From Mixophyes australis (Eukaryota; Chordata; Amphibia; Anura; Limnodynastidae), in contig JAVHZZ010000003.1 of assembly GCA_036250195.1 (NCBI GenBank), positions 59,003,289 to 59,067,288 of the forward strand: a stretch of 64,000 nt of DNA, read 5' to 3'. The notes beneath the pieces were generated by a model, which was not told where the DNA came from, made no database searches, and saw only the letters and a list, made by a program, of their open reading frames with translations. This document shows positions 54,855 through 64,000 of the stretch, piece after piece. Within the stretch, counting starts at the first letter, position 1, and each line of letters begins with the position of its first letter. The translations under genes were made by a program, and so were the position numbers.

Positions 54855-55229
54855 CTATAGAACCTACCGGGACTTTTCCCGGTGGGCCGTTGGCCTTAGG
54901 AGGGAGCCTAATGTAGTATTTTGAGGGTTTAAAGGGCAAAAAAATGATTTATGTGTAGTGGCCAGTATTTATAATTAAGAGGAATGCCTCCTCGGGCAGG
55001 GTGCCGGCAGGGGATCAGTGTGGTACTAGGTGGCTGACCCCTCCACAGGGACCAGTCACCTACCCTAATGTGGCCGTGGATTTGTTGGTCTGTCCTTCCC
55101 TCCTCCCCCCCTAACTGTGGTCTCCTCCAGTTCTCGTACAGAGGTCACATGGCCCATGCACCACGTGACAGGTGCCGTCCCATGTGTACAGAGAAGAGTC
55201 TCACCAGCAGCTATATCAAGGTAAGAATG

Positions 55230-55765
55230 AAGGAGAACGGGGGGTCTGCAATAATGCGTGAAGGTGGGCGGGGGGCTGATACAGTGTGTAAAGGAGGGCG
55301 GGGGGGCTGATACAGTGCGTGAAGGAGAGCGGAGGGGCTGTTATTATGCATGAAGGAGGGCAGAGGGCTAATACAATGCATGAAGGAGGGGGGGCTACTA
55401 TAATGCATGAAGGAGGGCAGAGGGCTAATACAATTCATGAAGGAGGGGGGGCTACTATAATGCATGAAGGAGGGTAGGTGGGCTAATACAATGCATGAAG
55501 GAGGGGGGCTACTATAATGCATGAAGGAGGGTAGGTGGGCTAATACAATGCATGAAGGAGGGGGGCTACTATAATGCATGAAGGAGGGTAGGTGGGCTAA
55601 TACAATGCATGAAGGAGGGCGGGGGCTGCTACAATGCGTAAAGGAGGGTGGGGGGCTGCTATAATGCATGAAGGAGGGTATGTGGGCTAATACAATGCAT
55701 GAAGGAGGGCGGGGGCTACTATAATGTGTGAAGGAGGGCGGGGGGCTGCTATAATGTGTGGGGGA
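55230..55765. repeat. G-rich 28-30 bp minisatellite
   Basis: About 18 units of ATGCATGAAGGAGGG plus a GC-rich end. In the middle, units alternate GGGGGCTACTATA and GTGGGCTAATACA endings, making a 57-bp dimer (starts at about 55347, 55376, 55403, 55433, 55460, 55490). One strand carries many runs of four to seven G. The long minus-strand frame is only a consequence of the repeat. Confidence 0.92.
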
Positions 55766-56320
55766 ATGGGAGGTTCTTAATATATTGTCTTATATGAGGG
55801 AAGGGAGGGGGCTGTCCTAATAGTACATGGGTGGGAGGTAGGCTATTAATTTAATAGTGGAGTTTAAGTGGAGGCTAATTATTTATTGGGTGCTATTTTA
55901 TTTGTGGGGTGATGATAGGTTAATTTAATTTATTGATGGGGCTATTTAATTTAATACTAGGGTCTATTAATTTAAGATGAGGTGACATGACTTTTAATTT
56001 AATGCTGTGTTGGTTTGGGGCTATTAATTGAATGTGGGGCTGAGTGTAGGGAGGAGGGCTATTTATTAAATGTGAATATTAATTATTTAATGCCGGGGAT
56101 GGTTGTGGGGAAAGGTTATATTAAACGTAAAGGCTATTAATTTATTGCTTTGGCTATTTGGAGGGAGGAAAATAGTTTTACTTAATAAATGGGAATAATA
56201 TTACTTTAATGTTGGGTTGGTTAGAGAGAAATAGGTCTATTTATTAAATGTGCATACAATTAATTCTTTGTCAGGGCTGGTTGGAGGGAAATAGATCTAT
56301 TTATCAAACATTCCAGGATC
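55766..56320. repeat. Degenerate ~80-90 bp repeat, (GGG)CTATTTATTAAATG type
   Basis: Motifs GGGCTATTTATTAAATGTG, TTAATTATTTAATG and GTTGGAGGGAAATAG recur irregularly from about 55840 to 56315. There are no ORFs. Confidence 0.6.
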
Positions 56321-57389
56321 CAGACAAGCAGCAACTGATCTAAGGAAATCAGCAGCCACAGATGGTGAAAGTGACAAGAGCAGGTAGGTGAGAGCAGGAC
56401 AGTCTGCCAACTGGGCAGTCCCGAATTTTGGTGACTGTCTCATTTAGTCAGGATTTGGTCTGACTGCAAGGACAGTTGGGAGGTATGTCCCGATTCACAC
56501 TCATGAAGTCAGAGCTGTGTGCACGTAACAGCAGTGCACACAATTTTCCCTCTGTATTTGTCTAAAATGTATCTAAAATGATAACCCCCCCCTCCCTTGC
56601 CTTAAGTTCCCCTGGTCCCCCAGAGCCTTATTCCAGCTCTGGTGATACTTTAGTGGTTCTTGCATTGATTCCATTGCCTGCTTTCTAACTTGCACTGGTC
56701 ACATTCTCAGATCACTTTGTAGTACATATGGCCAGCTCCAACTACACTGACAATATAATTAATCCTGCCTCCTTTGCACTTAGTATATCACCAGCAAACC
56801 CTTGAAATAGCTCTACCCTTCACTTATACCATTGTCTGCCAACCCTCCCTGCACTGTTATTAATTCAAACCACCCCCAATCACTGGGCTCATTTGGGGCT
56901 CATACACAATTGTTACAAAAGAAGTGTTTTCTTGCAGATGCTTGAAGCATTTCACCTCTCCCCCAATCTTTTAAGTACCTTTGTGACCATTGATTCCAAA
57001 AATACCCAAACACTGCATTGTAACATAAGACTGACATAAATAATATATTATCGATGCATGTTTGCTTTGATGCAAATACATAATTCCAACATGAGTCATT
57101 TCAAATAGGAGACAATGTTCTGCTCCTTATTTTCCCATTAAATTTACAGATTTCAATAATCTGGGTCGAATAAAAGGATTCTTAATAAAGGTGTATTTTT
57201 TGCAATGTAATAGACCATATATTCCTTCTATAGCTCTTAGTAGTGTTACATGTAATGTAATCCTGACTGATATCACCATTTATTGAGGGCATCAGGCCAC
57301 CAACATGTACACATACTGTATGTAACAATTAAATATAAAGCGTTGTGACAATACAGTAATAAAATCTGGCCCTTCCTCCTAACGGCACA
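56321..57389. other. No gene seen
   Basis: Around 56400-56490, GGGCAGTCCCGAATTTTGG and GGACAGTTGGGAGGTATGTC look like a dispersed-repeat fragment. Otherwise there is nothing recognisable. Confidence 0.4.
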
Positions 57390-57707
57390 TGCACATGGTA
57401 ACTTAAGAAACTTATTATTTCAGTCTCCTGCACAAAACTATGTTACAATGCAAGGGGTGCAAATTAGTATTCTGTTTTGCACATAACTTAAATACTGACT
57501 GTTTTGTCATGCAGCACACAAATACTTGATAGCTTATTTGTACACTGAAATTTAAAGTTGATATTTGTGTGCTACACGAAAAAACAGGCAGTATTTAACT
57601 TATGTGCAAAACAGAAAACTAATTTTCACCCCTTGCATTGTAACATGGTTTTGTCCAGGAGACTGAAATAAGGGGTTTCTCAAGTTAAGATCCTTAATGA
57701 ATCAGGC
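57390..57707. mobile_element. Fold-back derivative of MITE family M1
   Basis: Arms of about 150 bp run in opposite directions. GCAAGGGGTGCAAATTAG is mirrored by CTAATTTTCACCCCTTGC, TTAAATACTGACTGTTTTG by AAACAGGCAGTATTTAA, and GCACACAAATACTTGATAGC by GATATTTGTGTGC. Both arms match the left half of the normal M1 element at 24563, so this is an inverted dimer of that half; the right end keeps CCTTAATGAATCAGGCCC. Confidence 0.85.
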
Positions 57708-58239
57708 CCTAGTAGATTAGGCATGATAAAAAAAAAATATATCAAAATATGATTATAGTATGGAGGGGAGCAGAGTAGTGAGTGTGGGGGATGATATCAT
57801 CATTATAACTTATAGATTATAAGATATTTATAAATACATATATAGTAAGATTCATCACCCTGAGCGACTGAGTGAGCCTAACATCCTAAGTTCCACAGCT
57901 CCTTAGGTTTCAGCCTCTCATATTTTATTTATTTATGAAGTAATCAGTACAAAACAAATAGACTATATTGAAGATATTGTTTATATATCATTGTGCACAA
58001 ATAAATTATGAGTAATAAGAAAGAAGAATGTTGTACTGACATGTTTAGTATACTGCTTGATTTATTTTGTTTTTAATATTGTATAAAAAGGGAATAGATG
58101 GGGGAGGATAAGGAGGAGATATGGAATGGTAGAGGGGAACAGGTAGGCGGGCAAAGAGATGTATAACTGTCCATTTGATAATTTAAGCTGTGTTTGGGTT
58201 GCAAGTGTCATTTTAGTGGATATTTTGGAATGGTGATAT
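57708..58239. other. No gene seen
   Basis: AT-rich; nothing recognisable. Confidence 0.4.
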
Positions 58240-58927
58240 AATCCCCTTTGGGTATAAACCAAAGGTGGTTGACTACTTCTTGCTTTCTCCCAGTTAAGTG
58301 CAGTATTTTGCAGAACAACAAATGGGTAACATGTGTCTTGATCACCTGCATCTGTCCTTTTTAAGTCTGCCTTTTCCTACATAATATTGCCAGTTCGTTT
58401 GTCTCTGCTGCTAGTCTTTCTAAGTAACTTCTGTGATCTGATTAACTGACTCCTGTTTGCTCCACCGTTTTGCACCTTTGTTTTTAACCCAGACACCGGC
58501 TATGTTTGACATTGCTCCTGACTGCTGGCTATTATTGTTGTGGGTCTACCAATTTCTGACCCTGGCTTCCCTGACCTTCCTCTTGTCTGATTCTCCTGTG
58601 GATCATCCTATTGTGCCTGGTCTCTAGCTCGTCTGCTAATCCTAGTAACCAGCGTAATCAAGTAATTTTTTTCCTGTGTACAATATATCTAACGATCGTT
58701 ATCAAGAACTTTGTTCCTGTCTGCAATATATTTAACCAGCGTTATAAAGTGCTTTTGTTTTTATCTGCAAATATATCTTACCAGCATTACCTGTTGTACC
58801 CATTAACTTGTGATAGCTGTATTACCATTGACTGAATTTGGTTATAACCTACGTGACAAAATAAAGACACTTTATATTTACAACTATTCGCTGTGGTTTT
58901 CATGCTGGGAAACCTAACACAGTGTCA
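58240..58927 (+). repeat. Possible solo LTR with internal ~58-bp repeats
   Basis: A pyrimidine-rich block is followed by four diverged units of the type AACCAGCGTTATAAAG...CTGCAATATATCTA (58640-58795), then AATAAAGACACTTTATATT, a good polyadenylation signal, and GGGAAACCTAACACAGTGTCA. This is LTR-like, but no partner, internal region or target duplication was found. Confidence 0.35.
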
Positions 58928-59387
58928 GCACTACAGTTGGGATAGATGAGTGTTGTTTCATAAGCCATGGGATGAATTCCAATGTGTTCCCACCCACTAG
59001 TTCATTTTCCAAATCAGCCCAACATTTTATGTTTGATGTGGTGTGCCAAGTGAATAATTGGCTCAGACGTGTGTGCAGTAGCAGCCCGAAACCTTGCTTT
59101 GTAGTCTGATTTTGTGTGATTACAAATTACTTTGTGACATGAAATTTGGAGGTTGTTAATTTCAATATTAGGAGTTTTTCAGGTGGTCAGATAGGTGAAA
59201 AGGTAGCGCTTTGGATTTACCATTATTAATCTAATAGCTAGACAGTGCTAAACGCGGCCAATTCCCTAAATAGGTTGGAAAGAGAAATGAGTGGCTTGGT
59301 ACAGGTCAGTTGGACATCATCAGCAAAGAAGGCAATTTGGTGTTAAGATTTGTTAACTAAACTTCTGGAGATGTCCAGATTAGATCT
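58928..59387. other. No gene seen
   Basis: No recognisable feature. Confidence 0.4.
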
Positions 59388-59541
59388 ACCATATATACTC
59401 GTGTATAAGCCGAGTTTTTTTAGCACATTTTTTATGCTGAAAAAGCCCCCCCTCAGCTTATACTCGAGTCAATAAGTTTTCCCAGTTTTTTGTGGTCCTC
59501 GGCTTATATTCGGCTCGGCTTATACTCGAGTATATACGGTA
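59388..59541. mobile_element. Palindromic MITE, TACCGTATATACTCGAGTAT type
   Basis: The ends TACCATATATACTCG and CGAGTATATACGGTA, and the inner pairs GTATAAGCCGAG / CTCGGCTTATA and CAGCTTATACTCGAG, make a compact nested hairpin. Sequences of this type are common in reptile and amphibian genomes. Confidence 0.8.
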
Positions 59542-59649
59542 ATTGTGATGGTGAAGGGCTTGATGAATATGGCAATTATCAAGGGGAACAGGGGCACCTG
59601 TCAGGAGCCAGATGTCAGGCCGTTAGTGAAGACTGTTGTGGTGGGGGTT

Positions 59650-60190
59650 ATGGTATAAGGCCCTAATTGTGTGTGAGAATTTGCCTTTGAAGCCATAGTG
59701 TTAGTGCCTGGGCCATAAATGGCCAGGAGACCCTATAGAAGGCATCCAAAGCTACTACCAGTGAGGGGATTTTATTTTAGTTGATGCAGGGGATAATATC
59801 AATGGTACATCTGCTATTATCAAGTGCCTGTCAGGACATAACAAAGCCCACCTGGTCTGGGTGAATTAGATTGGGGAGCAGGCCGTTCAGCCTATTACCT
59901 CAAATTTCAGCCCTTGAGGTCTGTCTTAATAGAAAAATTCTTTGAGTTTTTAGGTCCCTCCCTCTGTTTCGAAATAATAATTATTTTTGCTCTTGTTGTG
60001 TCTGGGTGGAAGATTTCCCCATTCACGGTACTGTTGAAGACTGGCCTCATATGTGGGATCAAGTTTGGTGCAATACCATATTTAATATTTAAGTGTCCGA
60101 TCTGTGCCATCAAATATATGGATGTTATTGTATTTACTATTTTACCTGGTTTTATTTCATGCCATAAGATTGTGAGCATGTACACTCATT
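59650..60190 (-). pseudogene. L1-like LINE reverse-transcriptase fragment, decayed
   Basis: On the minus strand the region encodes, in order and with breaks, DTTRAKIIII, GNRLNGLLPNLIHPDQVGF, RCTIDII and SLVVALDAFYRVSWPFM. These correspond to the conserved N-terminal half of the L1 RT domain (LANRL...HPDQTGF...LDAEKAFD). Stops and small shifts interrupt it. It belongs to a different subfamily from the remnant at 61440-62690. Confidence 0.75.
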
Positions 60191-61439
60191 TTCACCTGGC
60201 AATAGGATTGGAATAAGATCAGAAGAATGTAATATAGGGGTCCATTCCTAAAGATCACATGATAATAAAGCTGTAAAAATGTTAAATCCTACATTTAAAT
60301 GGTATTATTTAGAAAATTAATGTATCACAAAATAGCAAAATATTGCAGCATTACCAAAGGTAATGGATTTGGTTGTGCTACATTTATCATTTTGCTCCTT
60401 CTTTAATATGTTTCCATTGCAACGGGTCTTTGTATACTATATTAACAGACTTCAGGCGTGTATCTATGCAGCTGATAATTCTTTCATTATATTTATATCA
60501 TATATAATATATATGGGAGTTATTGATGATATCTTGGTCATTTAACCAGCCAGCAATTTGTTCTAAGCCTTTATATCAGGGGTTCCTATGTCTCTGTGTA
60601 TTTGTTGTGAGTGAGCTTACCAACGTCAGTTCTGTTTGTGTTGTCACTCCAGATAGACCCCATACATTATCTAGGACATTTGTGTGCATCCAAGTCAGAT
60701 TGATGGAGATGATTTGCATTGGATATCTAAGCAAGGGGGGAGTTACTGATTTAATAGATGCATTCCTTCATAGAGGGGAATGGGGTAAAATGTTCTAATT
60801 ATCCAATGACTTAAAGGTATCCGAGAGGATTAAGATATAGGTACATTAGTAAAAAAAACATCCAATGAGTAAGGGATGACAATGACACAGTATTTGATCC
60901 TAAAAGGAACAATTACAGAGAAAACTCCCCCGGCACACTGCTAATAACCAGTAAATGAGCTGCTATACTACTTATACATAAAATGCAGAAGTCTCAGTTA
61001 CACACATTTGCAAATGTATGATAAGCCACCCATCCTAACAAGGCGCTTCTGCTAATAGGGTGGTCCTAACTCTAAACTATGAGAGTCCCTATAGTGGGTC
61101 ATATATATATATGTTTTTTTAAATTGTGAACTAACTTAACAAAAGGTACCCCAGGCTCCTCCAAATGCCAATACAGCACCAGCACTTCCCATCAGCTACT
61201 GACACCAACATGCCTCTCAAACAACAATACAGTTGTTCAATCAAATTATGGGTTCACAGCAGATGCTTGAAAGGGTGGGGTTATCCATAAAGGAACAATC
61301 AATAAATTGATTGAGCACCTTCCATTACTGTAAAGTATTTGTTCCTGACAGAAGCCATCTTAAACTGTGAGAAGAAGGAGAGGACCTGTTGTGGTGATAG
61401 GCTCTGATTAATTCAAATGTATCCTATAGCCCAGGAAAA
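60191..61439. other. No gene seen
   Basis: 60955-61320 (AACAAGGCGCTTCTGCTAAT, AGGGTGGTCCTAACTC) looks like a dispersed repeat, possibly LINE-derived, but cannot be assigned. Confidence 0.4.
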
Positions 61440-61705
61440 AGCTGGATGTGGACATAACGTACATGATCTCTGGATTTTAAATAATCAGGAACACGTCATC
61501 TGCAAAAAGAAATTTTTTCCTGAACCACCACCAGAATGACATGAAAATCTGCTCACAAAGCAATGATCAGAAGCTCCAGGGGTAATGTTACTAACATGGG
61601 TGAAATGGCACAGCCTTGTTGGGTGAATCTCTGAATCATTAAAACGTTCATAGGCATAAAATACAATACAGGGAATCTCATTCACAGTTAGAAATAAATC
61701 AAGCT

Positions 61706-61943
61706 AGGATGTGCAATTTTGCACCTTGGCAACACCAAGGTGCAAAATTTAAAAATGCGTGGATAGATCTAGACTTGGAAAGGGGTGCAAACCTAGCTCA
61801 ACGCTAAATCGCAGTGTAACAATAAAGATGTCCAGTATGTATGTGCTATGTGCACAAGCAGAGTTTCCCCTGCATGCAAATATAATGCATTTGCATCCCT
61901 TGTAGCGCAACATGGTTTGCCCAGGTGCAAATTTGCACACTTT
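61706..61943. repeat. Short repeat related to M1 ends
   Basis: TTTTGCACCTTGG and CCAAGGTGCAAAATTT form a tight hairpin at the left. CCTTGTAGCGCAACATGGTTT and CCCAGGTGCAAATTTGCAC near 61900-61938 resemble M1 internal motifs. It is probably an independent MITE next to the M1 copy. Confidence 0.5.
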
Positions 61944-62260
61944 GGTCCTGAGTCATTAAGGAAAGTAAGGCAAATAAAGGAGTAAATGTTCTCCCGGACA
62001 AACCATGTTACAATGCAAGGGGTGCAAATTAGTTTATTACTTTGCATACAAGTTAACTACTTGCTGCTTTTCCATGTAGCACATACTTACTTGATAGCTT
62101 TATTTTTACACTGAAATGTAGTGTAAATGTAGTGTCTTACCCCAATTATAAGTTTGCCATCACATTTTAAATTTGCCTCCCCCTCCAATGCAACATGGTT
62201 TTGCCAAGGTGCAAATTTACTCTTTTATGTTTCCTTTGTTGTCTTTAATGACTCAGGCAC
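61944..62260. mobile_element. MITE family M1, copy 3, nested in L1 remnant
   Basis: The ends GGTCCTGAGTCATTAAGG and CTTTAATGACTCAGGCAC enclose an interior colinear with 24563-24884. Confidence 0.85.
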
Positions 62261-62690
62261 TTTAACCAGAATTACACCTAACTGTCAATGAAGCCCAAAG
62301 TGTATAACAGTGATATAAAATAGATCTGGAAAGCCAGATTTAGTTAGTGTTGATACCAGGAAATGAGATCAAAGGACTTTTATGCATCAAGATTAATGAT
62401 CAGTTTAATATCTGAGGAGTTGGCATTCTGAAGATATTGAATATTTGACTTTCTAGTGTTAGTATAAATTCTCCCCCATGTAAACCCCATCTGTTCACCA
62501 TATACAGCAGAAGGTAATTTATGTTCTGTTTCTGTTAATATTTGCATAATAATTTTATATTCTGTGGTAAGGAGATTGGCCTCAACCCATTCAAACTGGC
62601 CAAATGTGGGGAATTCGTCAGCTATTTTTGCTAATTTGAATGAAAAGGCCTCAGAATGCTCATCTCAGTAATTAGCAACTGAGTGATTAA

Positions 62691-63069
62691 ATCTCTTCAG
62701 TGCTAAGGATGACTGGGGCTTGTCCTCCACATATACCTCTAAAGTGCTGAGAGCAAGTCCCACTCGACCTTAGATCTGGTAGGCTTCAAAGAACATAGAA
62801 CAATAAGTACCTTTCCCCCAACAGTATTTCCTATCAGTGTGGTCCAGAAGAAGAGGTAGGGATTTAAAAAGGGGTATAGAAAATATTTTGTAGTGCAGGG
62901 CATGGGGGTGGGCGCTAAAAGTGCCATATCTCACTCATCCTAGTACCTACACACACAATGGGCACTCCCCTCATTCAAAGAATCTGCCCCTTTAGAAGTT
63001 ATTGTCTGGTAATCATGTGTGATCACCAGAAAATAACACCATACACTACAGAAATCATTAAGGAGTCCA
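62691..63069. other. No gene seen
   Basis: No recognisable coding region or repeat. Confidence 0.35.
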
Positions 63070-63244
63070 GGGGGTAAATGTATCAAGCTGAGTTTCCCAG
63101 CGGGTTTGAAAAACCAATCAGATTCTAGCTGTCATTTATTTAGTACATTCTACAAAATGACAGCTAGAATCTGATTGGGTGCTATAGGCAACATCTTCAG
63201 TTTTCAAACCTGCCGGGAAACTCTCAGCTTGATACATTTACCCC
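63070..63244. mobile_element. Palindromic MITE, family M2, copy 2
   Basis: This is one long hairpin. GGGGTAAATGTATCAAGCTGAG is mirrored by CTCAGCTTGATACATTTACCCC, and CCAATCAGATTCTAGCTGTCA by TGACAGCTAGAATCTGATTGG. It is much less diverged than the copy at 33765-33929, with near-perfect arms. Confidence 0.92.
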
Positions 63245-64000
63245 AGGAAAGAGAAAGCTCTCCCCCATCCTGACGTTAATAAACTCAGGAGTACCCTCAT
63301 TTGAAAGAGAGGAGTCTCCTGGCATCTTAGTAGTTATGATTTGTTGATCACCAGACAATAACACTCTACACTACAGAAAGCATTAAGAATTCCGGAGTTA
63401 GGGGGTTATCACTACCCTTGCAGGGGCATCATCATTTTCAAGTGCAGATTTTTTGCTGAAAACCTATGTGTAGAATCCTGCTTTTTGTAGTTTTGGACAG
63501 GTGGCCAAAGCAAGAGCCACAAAGTATTTAATGGTGATGCTTAGCAAAAAAAACAAAACACATTTGCTTATAGTTAAACCTTTAATTATTTGGGGAGTCA
63601 TTTTTGTAACAAAAAAAAAAGGGGAGTTAGTCATTCTTGCAGAACCTCTGACAATCACTCATGCACATAAGCCTAGTCAGGCTATGAGTGGCCCAGCAGG
63701 GTATCTAAGTTGGGCCCCACTGCCTGTGCACTCCAATGCCTCACTATACAGAAAGAGGGTGAGCAGAGACTCTGGACCTTCCACAGTGAAACTGAAGCAG
63801 AGCCTGGAAAGGAAAACAAATTACAACTACAGCTAGTATTAAGTGGTGAAAACATGGACCTGCTTGTGCAGCAGTGATTGGCAGGGACAATGGTGTCCAT
63901 TGAAACAACGTGTTCTAGTTACTACAGCCCTTCTCAGTGATCTGACTGCAGGCTAAAAACATTTCTTTGATTTGTAACGCATTGAAAATTTGTGAATTTG
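63245..64000. other. No gene seen
   Basis: Overlapping frames at 63464-63900 on both strands have no known domain. The window ends without a further identifiable element. Confidence 0.4.

Larger units (their letters stand above)
61440..62690 (-). pseudogene. L1-like LINE RT remnant interrupted by MITEs
   Basis: On the minus strand, 62600-62290 encodes LLTTEYKIIMQIL, GEQMGFTWGR and KLIINLDA*KSFDL (the A/B regions of an L1 RT). 61640-61490 encodes QGCAISPML and, in a shifted frame, FLFADDVFL, the catalytic FADD motif. The gap between the parts is filled by a MITE of family M1 (61944-62260) and another palindromic sequence (61706-61943). It is a dead, nested copy. Confidence 0.78.

Noticed and set aside
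55211..55669. 152-aa minus-strand frame with repeated MHYSSPPPS units
   Set aside because: It is the translation of the G-rich minisatellite; the unit spacing, not selection, keeps it open.

Overview
The window is vertebrate nuclear DNA, most likely from a frog or other amphibian. The evidence is its mixture of repeats: hAT elements with BED-finger transposases, a Tc1/mariner element of the kind common in frogs and fishes, a V-SINE-like SINE, L2 and L1 non-LTR remnants, a Ty3/Gypsy chromovirus, a class I endogenous retrovirus (ERV) and several families of palindromic MITEs. The window is AT-rich, has no operons, and shows no host protein-coding exon or RNA gene that I can support. The species call is inference from repeat content.

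Layout. 1-2787 is the 3' part of a hAT element (family A) whose 3' UTR is swollen by a 77-79 bp minisatellite. 2796-4458 is old DNA containing one copy of a duplicated block (A). 4467-10786 is a complete hAT element (family B, copy 1) with 8-bp target duplications, an intact 997-aa transposase and a 20 x 100 bp array between its TATA box and start codon. 10795-27148 is a graveyard: duplicated blocks A and C, a fold-back element with telomere-like repeats in its loop, a decayed mariner, MITEs, a SINE, an L2 tail and minisatellites. 27154-33245 is a Ty3/Gypsy chromovirus with two 1937-bp LTRs that look identical. Its single ORF joins Gag and protease to the integrase tail and chromodomain, and RT, RNase H and the integrase core are absent. 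36622-40867 is family B copy 2, also with an intact 997-aa ORF but only one 100-bp unit. 42230-51911 is a full-length ERV with LTRs, gag, a completely open pol and a broken env. 51912-64000 holds a G-rich minisatellite, MITEs, an LTR-like sequence and antisense L1 reverse-transcriptase remnants.

How the parts work together. Both hAT copies look recently mobile. Copy 2 keeps every hAT signature I can check, while copy 1 has lost the Arg of the RW motif. The Gypsy element must have been copied by enzymes supplied in trans, and its LTRs indicate that this was recent. The ERV is older: its LTRs differ at roughly 30 positions, and it carries a gag frameshift, an integrase zinc-finger substitution and two env lesions.

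Limits. All homology calls are from recognising motifs by eye; no database search was run. Boundaries given with target duplications are exact. Boundaries of MITEs, remnants and duplicated blocks are approximate.
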